From: a virus
Virus record (IMG/VR): IMGVR_UViG_3300046011_001650
Coordinates: 1 to 20,286 of that record
Direction: 5' to 3' (one strand)
Length of the DNA: 20,286 bases
Made by a program: the position numbers and the translations under genes. Within the stretch, counting starts at the first letter, position 1. Every line of letters starts with the position of its first letter. The notes beneath the pieces are model-generated. The model was given only the letters and a program-made list of their open reading frames with translations. It had not been told where the DNA came from and made no database searches. Positions 1 to 6,160 of the stretch are shown here, in pieces.

Positions 1-1050
1 ACTTTCATACTTAGTACCTTCATTACCTTGTTGAATTCCTACTACTCGGAGAGAAGTAGTTTCTTCACCTTTGAATTTAACTTGAGTCTGTGATCTTTTA
101 GGTTCCCAAATAGTATCAGTATTTTTAAGAATGATACCTTCATATCCTTTAGAGTAGTAATTCTCATATACAGTTTTTGCTTCATCTAATGATTTGACCT
201 CTACACTTGGAACTAGATTAATTTTACCACGAAGATTCAGACTAATGAGACGATTATATCTGTGAACGTAAATCATTTCTTCTTTACCCTTCACCCAATT
301 ATCGTAGGAAATAATATCCCATACAGTCATAGTAATCAATTCAGCTTCTTCAGGAGTAATCGTACCTTTGTTAGCTTTATTCAGAATACCGTTACCGATT
401 GCACGAGGAACCACCACACCCCATTTAGTAACCAACAATTCTCCATCAAATACTACATTCATACCACGAGCAGCATCTAGGAATTCTTGCTCAAGATTTC
501 CTAACAAATCAAATGTCTTACCATTACGAGAATAAAAAGTAACTGCACCATTGTAAACTACAACATTACATCTCAACCCATCCATCTTGAGTTGAGCCAT
601 AGCAGGATACTTGATTTTAGCAAGTACTTTGTCGTTCATTGGAGAACACAACATAACGTCAAAGGTAGGAATCAAATCCTTCCACACTTTGTTAATAGTA
701 GGAACACCAATACCACAATCAAGGTCCTTCTTAATAATCAACTCGATTACTTTAGCATCATCAACAGAAACGTCAGAAAGGATATTAGATAAGACTTCGA
801 TTGCTTTATTACCAGTCACTTTACGATCAGCAAGATCATTCATACGTTCCAATGCTTCAACCAACTCAATGTTGTTTCCATTGGTAGAATAAGCAGGAAT
901 CTTACGTTGGTAGTAATTGATATGAGAAGCAAAGGTTCTCACGAGAACAGATTTGAGTAAACTGTTATCTACATGACTTTTCAAGATAGACTCTTTGTCT
1001 AATCTTGATGATGTAGATTTAAGTTCATTAATGATAGGATAGATGCTCAT
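1..1050 (-). CDS. ATP-dependent DNA ligase (T4 gp30-like), 3' end outside window
   Basis: Seals nicks in duplex DNA during phage replication, recombination and repair, through a ligase-AMP intermediate. The first 350 residues are visible and the frame is open at the left edge. The adenylation motif KMDG is at residues 155-158, so Lys155 is the AMP-accepting lysine; T4 ligase has its lysine at a similar depth (159). Later nucleotidyltransferase motifs are present: FDGELL around residue 200, EGIILKN (motif IV) and KFK (motif V) near the edge. An N-terminal helical domain of about 130 residues precedes the catalytic core, as in T4 ligase. The ATG at 1048-1050 is preceded by GAGGAATT, and the gene has its own promoter module at 1088-1116. 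Family assignment is secure; orthology to gp30 is inferred from motif spacing and the T4-like context. Confidence 0.93.
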   Translation of the reverse strand, partial: MSIYPIINELKSTSSRLDKESILKSHVDNSLLKSVLVRTFASHINYYQRKIPAYSTNGNNIELVEALERMNDLADRKVTGNKAIEVLSNILSDVSVDDAKVIELIIKKDLDCGIGVPTINKVWKDLIPTFDVMLCSPMNDKVLAKIKYPAMAQLKMDGLRCNVVVYNGAVTFYSRNGKTFDLLGNLEQEFLDAARGMNVVFDGELLVTKWGVVVPRAIGNGILNKANKGTITPEEAELITMTVWDIISYDNWVKGKEEMIYVHRYNRLISLNLRGKINLVPSVEVKSLDEAKTVYENYYSKGYEGIILKNTDTIWEPKRSQTQVKFKGEETTSLRVVGIQQGNEGTKYES

Positions 1051-1087
1051 TTTGTAATTCCTCTTCAAGTTTTATTAAGTTACGGCT

Positions 1088-1116
1088 ATTGTCCCACGTC
1101 CTTGTGGAAAGGTCAA
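1088..1116 (-). promoter_or_regulatory. sigma70-like promoter P1 for the ligase gene
   Basis: On the minus strand: TTGACC (-35, 1111-1116), 17-nt spacer, GACAAT (-10, 1088-1093), followed by GCCGTAACTTAA and an AGAGGAATTA Shine-Dalgarno leader. The spacer holds the imperfect dyad CCAC/GTGG. It is one of three near-identical modules (see 1884-1911 and 2169-2196). The match to the sigma70 consensus suggests early expression by host polymerase. Confidence 0.75.
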
Positions 1117-1119
1117 CAA

Positions 1120-1473
1120 TTATGTATTAGAAATCCAATCTTGTTCTACTGTAAGGAAACTTGGAATCTCTGGAGTTCTTTTGTATTCCCACCACTCAGA
1201 ACCATCATACTCTGCTCGTTCCATCCAGGATCCATCATCAAAATACACTTCACCATGCAGCTCTTGACTACCATACCCATCATCATAGTTAAAATCTAAA
1301 TCTTTCATAAAGGACTCTAACTCATATTGTTCAAAACCTACTGGTAAGTAAGCGTGAGCACTAGACACCTCTGAAAATCTTTTGTATGATACCCAAGCAC
1401 ACTTTACAGATACTGAATATTTTTTAGTAATATCATCAAGAGCATCAACAAGTTCTTTCTTTGCATTTATCAT
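1120..1473 (-). CDS. hypothetical acidic phage protein, 117 aa
   Basis: Not recognised. It is a small soluble-looking protein, acidic and aromatic-rich in its second half (DDGSWMERAEYDGSEWWEY), with no membrane segment, signal peptide or cysteine cluster. The ATG directly follows the TAA of the upstream gene (1474-1476), so the two are probably translated together from promoter P2. It ends just before promoter P1 of the ligase gene, with the stop codon only 4 nt upstream of the -35 element. Small early genes of this kind in T4-like phages often encode host-takeover factors, but nothing in the sequence shows that here. Confidence 0.75.
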   Translation of the reverse strand: MINAKKELVDALDDITKKYSVSVKCAWVSYKRFSEVSSAHAYLPVGFEQYELESFMKDLDFNYDDGYGSQELHGEVYFDDGSWMERAEYDGSEWWEYKRTPEIPSFLTVEQDWISNT

Positions 1474-1827
1474 TTAAGCCACCAATACGAATTCAGGAGA
1501 GAAGTATTCACGTTCAGCAATAGGATCTTGGATGTCTTCTAAGTAATCGCCATTGAATTTAGTACCAAACACCATTTCTTTGAAGTTATCTTTCAGGAAT
1601 TGTGTAGCAAAATCAGAGAACGATAAGTCGTGGCTGTTGTATGCATAGTTGAACTCTACACATCTTTCAACGCGATTTGCTTCAACTTCAATTTCTTCTA
1701 CTGAAGTGATGTTAGCATTTTTCATTCTAGCAAAAGCAATCACTTTGAATGCTTGTTCTAGTTGTTTGTTAGAAGTTTGTTGGAAAGCTGGAGTAGCTGA
1801 AACAAATTTAGTAGTACCTTTTCTCAT
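1474..1827 (-). CDS. hypothetical phage protein, 117 aa
   Basis: Not recognised. The N-terminal third is basic and Gln/Asn-rich, the middle is predicted helical and glutamate-rich (SVEEIEVEAN), and the C-terminus is acidic (DIQDPIAEREYF). No catalytic motif or transmembrane segment is visible. The ATG at 1825-1827 follows ATAGGAATTATAAA, the leader shared with the ligase gene and the 70-aa gene. It is first in a two-gene unit driven by promoter P2, whose 5' leader carries a 7-bp hairpin (1857-1875) not present in the other two copies. Its identical length to the downstream 117-aa gene seems coincidental: I see no clear sequence similarity between them. Confidence 0.75.
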   Translation of the reverse strand: MRKGTTKFVSATPAFQQTSNKQLEQAFKVIAFARMKNANITSVEEIEVEANRVERCVEFNYAYNSHDLSFSDFATQFLKDNFKEMVFGTKFNGDYLEDIQDPIAEREYFSPEFVLVA

Positions 1828-1856
1828 TTTATAATTCCTATATCAAGTTTAAATTT

Positions 1857-1875
1857 GTTAACCCGATTGGTTAAC
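1857..1875 (-). promoter_or_regulatory. 5' leader hairpin downstream of promoter P2
   Basis: GTTAACC and GGTTAAC form a perfect 7-bp stem around a 5-nt loop, in the transcribed leader between promoter P2 and the 117-aa gene. The corresponding leaders of P1 and P3 lack this insert, so it may tune mRNA stability or translation of this unit only. Confidence 0.45.
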
Positions 1876-1883
1876 TTACGGCT

Positions 1884-1911
1884 ATTATCCATCAATTGAT
1901 GGAAAGGTCAA
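1884..1911 (-). promoter_or_regulatory. sigma70-like promoter P2 with palindromic spacer
   Basis: On the minus strand: TTGACC (1906-1911), 16-nt spacer, GATAAT (1884-1889), then GCCGTAAGTTAA. The spacer contains the perfect palindrome CCATCAATTGATGG. It drives the two 117-aa genes. Confidence 0.75.
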
Positions 1912-1919
1912 CACTTTAT

Positions 1920-2132
1920 TTAAATAATTTCACATCTTTTTATTAAAATATCCATCTGAGCTTTAGTCAGATTCATATCTTTCAACATATTGCTGAAAGC
2001 AGATTCGTAGTAACCAGTGACATAAGCATAGTTCACTGTTTTATCAACATTCCAACTAGCATTTCGAGATGATTCTTTTGCATTTTCAAATAATGCATCT
2101 AAACTTGCTTGGATTTGTTGTTCTTTGTTCAT
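1920..2132 (-). CDS. hypothetical small helical protein, 70 aa
   Basis: Not recognised. The start was placed at the ATG at 2130-2132 (MNKEQQIQA) because it follows the conserved GAAGAGGAATTATAAA leader at the right distance. An in-frame start six codons upstream would lie inside that ribosome-binding leader. The product looks like a compact helical protein, Asn/Lys-rich, with no cysteine motif or membrane span. It has its own promoter (P3) and ends just upstream of promoter P2, giving a string of short, separately promoted early genes. Confidence 0.72.
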   Translation of the reverse strand: MNKEQQIQASLDALFENAKESSRNASWNVDKTVNYAYVTGYYESAFSNMLKDMNLTKAQMDILIKRCEII

Positions 2133-2168
2133 TTTATAATTCCTCTTCAATTTATTTAACTTACGGCC

Positions 2169-2196
2169 ATTATCCTTGATTATAGGAAAAGGTCAA
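2169..2196 (-). promoter_or_regulatory. sigma70-like promoter P3
   Basis: On the minus strand: TTGACC (2191-2196), 16-nt spacer, GATAAT (2169-2174), then GGCCGTAAGTTAA and the GAAGAGGAATTATAAA leader. The spacer has the short dyad TCCT/AGGA. It is the third copy of the module and serves the 70-aa gene. Confidence 0.75.
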
Positions 2197-2245
2197 CACT
2201 TTTATTATATCATTTGAAGAAATTAATTATCAATGAAATATTGAT

Positions 2246-2273
2246 AATAAGAAAGCCAGCACGAGGCTGGCTA
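2246..2273 (-). terminator. Rho-independent terminator of the nrd operon
   Basis: In minus-strand RNA, AGCCAGC, a 5-nt loop and GCTGGCT form a perfect 7-bp GC-rich stem (2254-2260 with 2266-2272), followed by the T-rich tail TTTCTTATTAT. The TAG stop of the acetyltransferase gene lies in the upstream foot of the stem. Confidence 0.82.
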
Positions 2274-2771
2274 TTTGAATACGAGGTATTGGATATCGTT
2301 TATCATAGTTAGGTGTGATATCGATAATCCTAGCTTCTCTGCGAGTCTGATAGAAGCAGTATTCTTTGCATCTACATGATAAGTGATAGGATTATATTGG
2401 TCCATGAAGAGTCTGCATGATTCATAAGCAATCCCTTGATTTCTGTATCGTCTCAGAATTATAATTGAACCAATTTTGTAATATTGGAAATCCTCAACTT
2501 CAAAGTGGAATTTCTCTTCTTCTGTGAATGTATTTCGGGGGAATGATAATCCTACTGGATCGTCATTGTACTTGATCACCATCATTGGCATTTGAGCTTC
2601 GTCCAACAATCGCTCTAGTAATCTTTTTCTAAGTCTAAATTCCAGAACTCTGTCTGGTATATAGTGTATTCTATCAAACCAGTCTCTACCAGTAAATTCA
2701 GATTCAAAAAATTCTCTATAGATTGGTAGAAACTTCGAATCATAATCATAGGTAAATTCTATGGTAACCAT
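2271..2771 (-). CDS. GNAT-family N-acetyltransferase
   Basis: Transfers an acetyl group from acetyl-CoA to an amine; the substrate is unknown. The GNAT core lies in the second half: strand GSIIIL followed by RRYRNQGIA (residues 107-115), the pyrophosphate-binding motif A, then HVDAKNTASIRLAEKLG (132-148), the typical motif B region with the Asn and the 'AEKLG' turn. The N-terminal ~75 residues are aromatic and acidic and probably form the acceptor side. The ATG follows AAGGAG, which overlaps the upstream gene's TAG. It is the last gene of the operon and its stop codon is within the terminator. Phage GNATs can modify host or phage proteins or small molecules; no evidence here chooses between these. 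Confidence 0.85.
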   Translation of the reverse strand: MVTIEFTYDYDSKFLPIYREFFESEFTGRDWFDRIHYIPDRVLEFRLRKRLLERLLDEAQMPMMVIKYNDDPVGLSFPRNTFTEEEKFHFEVEDFQYYKIGSIIILRRYRNQGIAYESCRLFMDQYNPITYHVDAKNTASIRLAEKLGLSISHLTMINDIQYLVFK

Positions 2772-2774
2772 AGG

Positions 2775-2942
2775 CTACTCCTTGATTCTGTTAGCTTCCT
2801 TACTTCTCCGAATGGTCTCTTCACTAAAGAAATCTGGGTGGTAGTTTCCATCCTTATCCAGAATCTTTGCCTTATAGAGCAACTCCATCCTCTGCTCCTT
2901 AGTTAGGAATTCGTATATCTTAATTCCATCAATATTTATCAT
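2775..2942 (-). CDS. hypothetical 55-aa protein
   Basis: A short basic/acidic helical protein (MINIDGIKIY start, RSKEANRIKE end) of unknown role. The start at 2940-2942 was preferred over an upstream in-frame ATG at 3002 because it forms a 4-bp ATGA overlap with the stop of the preceding GIY-YIG gene, the same coupling seen repeatedly in this operon. The longer version would overlap that gene by more than 60 bp. The DGNYHPDFFSEETIRRS stretch suggests a turn followed by a helix; no known motif is recognised. Confidence 0.65.
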   Translation of the reverse strand: MINIDGIKIYEFLTKEQRMELLYKAKILDKDGNYHPDFFSEETIRRSKEANRIKE

Positions 2943-3370
2943 TTGAATAATGTCCGTACATGATTTCTGTGTATTTTTCCACCAACAAAGGCATTGTACC
3001 ATTTGTCTGGTTGAATTAGTACTTCATTAATAATCTGTTCTTTCATTTCAAGATAGGAGCATTCACCTTTGGTTTGGCAGAAGTGAATAATTTCACGAGT
3101 GAATTTATCTTCTCCTAGTGCTTTAACGTCGTTCTGGAGTTCTAAGGAAGATGACCAATAAGTTCTCCAATCGGAGTCAACTTTAGTTTTGATACGTTTC
3201 TTCTTTTTCTCACCAGACTTTAGAGTGACTGTCTTGATGGAAGTTTTAGCAAACTTTGCTAGCTTCTTTCCAATATACTGGCGACCATCTACCAGATTAG
3301 TGATTAGGTAAACAAATCCTTCACAATCTGGTAGCTCGGTCACTGGATTACCATTATAGGTCCAACTCAT
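2939..3370 (-). CDS. small GIY-YIG-fold nuclease-like protein
   Basis: Contains the GIY-YIG nuclease signature in variant form: FVYLI at residues 19-23 and QYIGKK at 31-36, then DWRTYWSSS (67-75) and a conserved Glu in YLEMKEQI (106-113) at the position of the metal-binding glutamate, followed by YNAF and Asn/His residues near the end. At 143 aa it is a bare catalytic domain with a lysine-rich insertion (residues 50-63) and no separate DNA-binding region, unlike the two large GIY-YIG homing enzymes in this window. It is embedded in the operon by ATGA overlaps on both sides, so it looks like a settled operon member rather than a recent invader. It could be a free-standing endonuclease, a domesticated homing nuclease or a repair nuclease. 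Confidence 0.75.
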   Translation of the reverse strand: MSWTYNGNPVTELPDCEGFVYLITNLVDGRQYIGKKLAKFAKTSIKTVTLKSGEKKKKRIKTKVDSDWRTYWSSSLELQNDVKALGEDKFTREIIHFCQTKGECSYLEMKEQIINEVLIQPDKWYNAFVGGKIHRNHVRTLFK

Positions 3371-3516
3371 TCGTCCTCTAGGCCATCGTCATCATGCAAG
3401 ATAGGACTACCGCATACCGGACAATAGATAACGTCATTCTTCTCGACGCCATCTGTTCTTATAGTTACCATTCCTTGTGTTTCACATGAATCACAATCAA
3501 ACATTTGTTTTATCAT
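3367..3516 (-). CDS. 49-aa zinc-ribbon peptide
   Basis: The product has two cysteine knuckles, CDSC (residues 8-11) and CPVCG (32-36), the layout of a small zinc ribbon, and an acidic tail (DDDGLEDE). The ATG at 3514-3516 follows AGGGAAG four bases after the nuclease stop, and the TGA overlaps the ATG of the GIY-YIG gene (ATGA). The size, tight packing and cysteine spacing support a real gene. Its job is unknown; zinc ribbons in phage operons often bind nucleic acid or polymerase subunits. Confidence 0.75.
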   Translation of the reverse strand: MIKQMFDCDSCETQGMVTIRTDGVEKNDVIYCPVCGSPILHDDDGLEDE

Positions 3517-3520
3517 CTTT

Positions 3521-3946
3521 CTACTTCCCTGTTATACTACACCAAGACTCTTTCTTTTCTCCAAAGTAAGGTCGAGCATAGCCTTGTTTAATTAATTCTT
3601 CAGATAGCAATTTGCCATCCAATATTACGTCACCTAATACTCGTCCACCAAATTTATCCCATTCTTTAATAGAGACTTGATGAACTTTAGAACTAGCAAC
3701 CAATCGTTTTGTGAATTCTGTAGCTGAATTACCTTTACTAGCTTCAATAGTACAATGAGCTCTGAATCCTTTCTCAGGAGTATCAACACCTAATACCCGA
3801 AGCGATAATACAGGTTTCAGTGGTTTGGGTAAGAATTCTGCTTTGAATTCTACAGTATCCCCATCAATGACTCTAGTGATGGGGAAGTTATAAACCTCGG
3901 CCGAAACCGAGGAGCTTAACAGTAATAATAAAAATAATTTCTTCAT
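3521..3946 (-). CDS. Exported thermonuclease (staphylococcal nuclease family)
   Basis: A Ca-dependent endo/exonuclease of the SNase fold with a Sec signal peptide. Residues 1-16 (MKK, leucine run, SVSA) form a signal sequence with a likely cleavage before EVYN. The catalytic set is in place: VIDGDT (27-32, calcium Asp), R50 in RVLGVDTPE with D55 and E58 (counterparts of SNase R35, D40, E43), and R102 in KFGGR (R87 counterpart). The ATG at 3944-3946 was chosen because it overlaps the preceding TGA (ATGA) and begins a proper signal peptide; an upstream TTG is possible. Export to the periplasm is unusual for a gene inside a nucleotide-synthesis operon. It could degrade DNA in the periplasm for nucleotide salvage or block superinfecting DNA; both are inference. 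Confidence 0.88.
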   Translation of the reverse strand: MKKLFLLLLLSSSVSAEVYNFPITRVIDGDTVEFKAEFLPKPLKPVLSLRVLGVDTPEKGFRAHCTIEASKGNSATEFTKRLVASSKVHQVSIKEWDKFGGRVLGDVILDGKLLSEELIKQGYARPYFGEKKESWCSITGK

Positions 3947-4182
3947 AAAGTTTTCCAACCAGTTTCAGTTCGAACCTTAACAGGATCTTCCGTCTCGATC
4001 CAAACCTTAGCACCACAGGATAATGGATCATCTGGCTTATATATCACCTTCCCATTTACAAAATCAACTTCATGGCCATACAAGTTCTCCTTGTATGTCT
4101 TACACGTGATAACAGGATTACGTTCTCCTGATTTAGCATTAGCTTTAATCACGTGTTGGTTAATGTGAATGATTCGTTTCAT
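3943..4182 (-). CDS. conserved phage protein of unknown function, 79 aa
   Basis: It begins MKRIIHINQHVIKANAK and ends with LSCGAKVWIET followed by a short basic tail. I recognise this as a type of small protein common in phages and some bacterial mobile DNA, but no function is known to me. It is beta-rich by appearance, with two cysteines and no membrane segment. The start is three bases past the nrdA C-part stop and the stop overlaps the nuclease start. Its position immediately after the ribonucleotide reductase gene suggests co-expression with nucleotide metabolism. Confidence 0.75.
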   Translation of the reverse strand: MKRIIHINQHVIKANAKSGERNPVITCKTYKENLYGHEVDFVNGKVIYKPDDPLSCGAKVWIETEDPVKVRTETGWKTL

Positions 4183-4185
4183 AAA

Positions 4186-5181
4186 TCAACCATGGCACGA
4201 AATGCACTCGGATTTATTAGTTTGCACTCCACTTTCTGATCGAATATAGTACAGACTTTTAATGTATGGGTCCAAAAATGCCATCTTATGAACTGAACTA
4301 ATATACTCTTCAGTCTCTTCAGAACTAAAGAACAGATTGATACTTTGAGCTTGATCAATATACTTCTGACGTACTGAAGCCAATCTAATGATCTGAGTTT
4401 GGTCAATTTCAAAAGCAGTCTTGAACACTAACTTCTCTTCGTCAGTAAGCCAATCAACGTGCTGTACTGAACCTTTATGATTGATAATGTCCTTCACTAC
4501 TTCTTCAGAATAAACGTCCTTCTCTTTCATTAGTTTGAGTAAGGTAGGATTCACTCGATCAATCTTTCCAGCTGCAGTATTCTGTACGAAGGCGTTTTTG
4601 TATATTGGTTCAATGCCTTGGCTAACGGAACCACATATCAGAGCAGAACTCAGGTTAGGAGCAATAGCAATTCTGTGAGTATTTCTTACACCATATCCTT
4701 TACACCATTCTGGTTCTCCAAATGCTGAAGCCATCCATTGAGAAGCTCTTAACGATTCATCATGAAGATGTTTGAAGATTTCTGTATTCTTCAGATTAGC
4801 TTCGAATGATTCAAATGCAATATTGTGTTCTTGGAGATATGTGTGGAATCCTAACAATCCTAATCCTAGAGCTCGGCTTTTAGTAGCAAATCGTACTACC
4901 TTTTCCATCCCAGTAATTTTACTACCAATATTGATTAGGTCTTGATTCACACAATCAAGAAATACTGTTGCATCAAATACCGCAGTAGTATCTTTCCACT
5001 CATCATAGAGAGAAGCATTCATTGATGATAATACGCAACTAAAGGTATGGTCGTCATCAGAGAACAATTGTATTTCTGAACAATTGTGTACCAATATGTC
5101 ATTGGCAAAAAAATTATGATTATCTTCTACCGATATGTCATAAACGTCTTCTTCATAATCTAAATATTCAATTGCTATCAT
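4186..5181 (-). CDS. nrdA: NrdA C-terminal part with C-intein: IntC-NrdA(C)
   Basis: The second half of the class I ribonucleotide reductase large subunit, made as a separate protein. Residues 1-33 are an intein C-terminus (VYDISVEDNHNFF, then ANDILVHN) ending in the His-Asn pair used for Asn cyclisation. Cys34 is the +1 extein residue and also begins CSEI, the counterpart of E. coli C439/E441, so the splice nucleophile is the thiyl-radical cysteine itself. The next cysteine (FSCVLSS) matches C462, LYYIRSESG carries the Tyr pair of the radical path (Y730/Y731), and SECISCHG gives the C-terminal CxxC reductant. The ATG at 5179-5181 has its own AAGAGG site. The protein can only complete NrdA by trans-splicing with the product of 6161-7300. 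Confidence 0.93.
   Translation of the reverse strand: MIAIEYLDYEEDVYDISVEDNHNFFANDILVHNCSEIQLFSDDDHTFSCVLSSMNASLYDEWKDTTAVFDATVFLDCVNQDLINIGSKITGMEKVVRFATKSRALGLGLLGFHTYLQEHNIAFESFEANLKNTEIFKHLHDESLRASQWMASAFGEPEWCKGYGVRNTHRIAIAPNLSSALICGSVSQGIEPIYKNAFVQNTAAGKIDRVNPTLLKLMKEKDVYSEEVVKDIINHKGSVQHVDWLTDEEKLVFKTAFEIDQTQIIRLASVRQKYIDQAQSINLFFSSEETEEYISSVHKMAFLDPYIKSLYYIRSESGVQTNKSECISCHG
5083..5181 (-). other. C-intein half (IntC, 33 aa) of a split NrdA intein
   Basis: It starts with MIAIEYLDYEEDVYDI and ends with FFANDILVHN followed by Cys. This matches intein blocks F and G (final His32-Asn33). The size of about 33-40 residues is usual for natural IntC fragments. The last block closely resembles the ending of known phage/metagenomic NrdJ-type split inteins. 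Confidence 0.92.
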
Positions 5182-5190
5182 GTTATCCTC

Positions 5191-6105
5191 TTAAATATAA
5201 TCTATAGGGTTTAAATCTTTACACCACTTTTGATGTATCTCACGCTTGTATCCAGTTCGTTCTTCTACTATCGGAAATAGATCCTTTCCATAATTGAATC
5301 TATACTTGGACAAAGATTTTGGAAATTGTAAACCAGTTTTCAACATATACACCTTTCTGAAAAATGCCAGTGATGGAATATTCTGCAACTTGTTGCTGAG
5401 TAGTATAAATTCTTGTAAAAACTCTTCGTTTGTTATACCACTAAACCTGCTATTATTTTCGCCATCCGTATTACTAGTAGCGCCACTCCAATCTTCAGTC
5501 AACCTTTCATCATTTATTGAACAATATATACGTTCACCTGTCACCTTATTATAATATGTATGATTTCCTTTAGAATGATGAACCCATTCACCTGATAATA
5601 TTTTTGGATGATTTTTATCAAAAGATCCCATTATATCTCCAGTAATTACACATTTAACTGGAAATGTGTCTTTCCTTGATTCAGAAATCCTTCTTATACC
5701 ATCTTCAGTTTGCCATCCATGATTGTGTCGAAAATCTGAACTATTTTGTTTCATCCAGGCATAAGATGATCTTACCTTATTAGATATTATGGTAGGAATG
5801 CTTCCGTACCTTGGGTTAGTTTTGATGCCGTTTATAATACATCTAACTGCAACAAAATCGCCCCTATCACCATAGGCTTTATATCTCAATCTATGAGCAA
5901 ACAAATGTTCTTCAGGCAATAATACTACTAAATTAGTGTCTATATCAGTTCCACCAACCGATCTCGGAATTATATGATGAACCTCTGTATATAATGAATC
6001 GTATTGTAATCTAAAGTCATGTTGATTGCGTTCTAACATCCTTTTTCTAGGATCAGTATTCTGGCAATGTGAAACAAATTCGTCGTATAATTTTTTATAA
6101 TTCAT
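5191..6105 (-). CDS. Free-standing HNH homing endonuclease inside split nrdA
   Basis: A 304-aa protein with the HNH core at residues 41-71: EVHHIIPRSVGG with H43/H44, N58 in TNLVVL, H67 and H71 in EEHLFAH. This is the phage-type HNH layout that binds one metal and makes a nick or double-strand break. The remaining ~230 residues lack a textbook DNA-binding motif but include repeats rich in Trp/His (SGEWVHHSKGNHTYYN) of the kind found in modular homing enzymes, and probably provide specificity. The gene lies exactly between the two split-intein nrdA genes and ends 9 bases before the IntC start. It has the late promoter TATAAATA 23 bases upstream and an AAAGGAG site buried in an inverted repeat. 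The likely target is intein-less nrdA of a co-infecting phage (inference). Confidence 0.88.
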   Translation of the reverse strand: MNYKKLYDEFVSHCQNTDPRKRMLERNQHDFRLQYDSLYTEVHHIIPRSVGGTDIDTNLVVLLPEEHLFAHRLRYKAYGDRGDFVAVRCIINGIKTNPRYGSIPTIISNKVRSSYAWMKQNSSDFRHNHGWQTEDGIRRISESRKDTFPVKCVITGDIMGSFDKNHPKILSGEWVHHSKGNHTYYNKVTGERIYCSINDERLTEDWSGATSNTDGENNSRFSGITNEEFLQEFILLSNKLQNIPSLAFFRKVYMLKTGLQFPKSLSKYRFNYGKDLFPIVEERTGYKREIHQKWCKDLNPIDYI

Positions 6106-6106
6106 A

Positions 6107-6148
6107 AAATCTCCTTTAATGATATAGTATTTATAATAAAGGAGATTT
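6107..6148 (-). promoter_or_regulatory. Late promoter inside an SD-sequestering inverted repeat
   Basis: AAATCTCCTTTA (6107-6118) and TAAAGGAGATTT (6137-6148) are perfect 12-bp inverted copies separated by 18 bases. On the minus strand the loop contains TATAAATA (6128-6135), the T4 late-promoter octamer. RNA read through from the upstream nrdA part would pair the Shine-Dalgarno AAAGGAG with the upstream arm. RNA started at the late promoter would lack that arm and leave the site free. This is the arrangement known for several T4 late genes and for I-TevI. Confidence 0.87.
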
Positions 6149-6160
6149 CACTACACAGAA

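Noticed and set aside
2943-3002. Start of the 55-aa gene at 3002
   Set aside because: It would overlap the GIY-YIG gene by about 60 bp; the ATGA overlap at 2939-2942 fits the operon's pattern.
4179-4412. 77-aa minus-strand frame over the nrdA 3' end
   Set aside because: Out of frame with conserved NrdA residues; no SD and no recognisable features.
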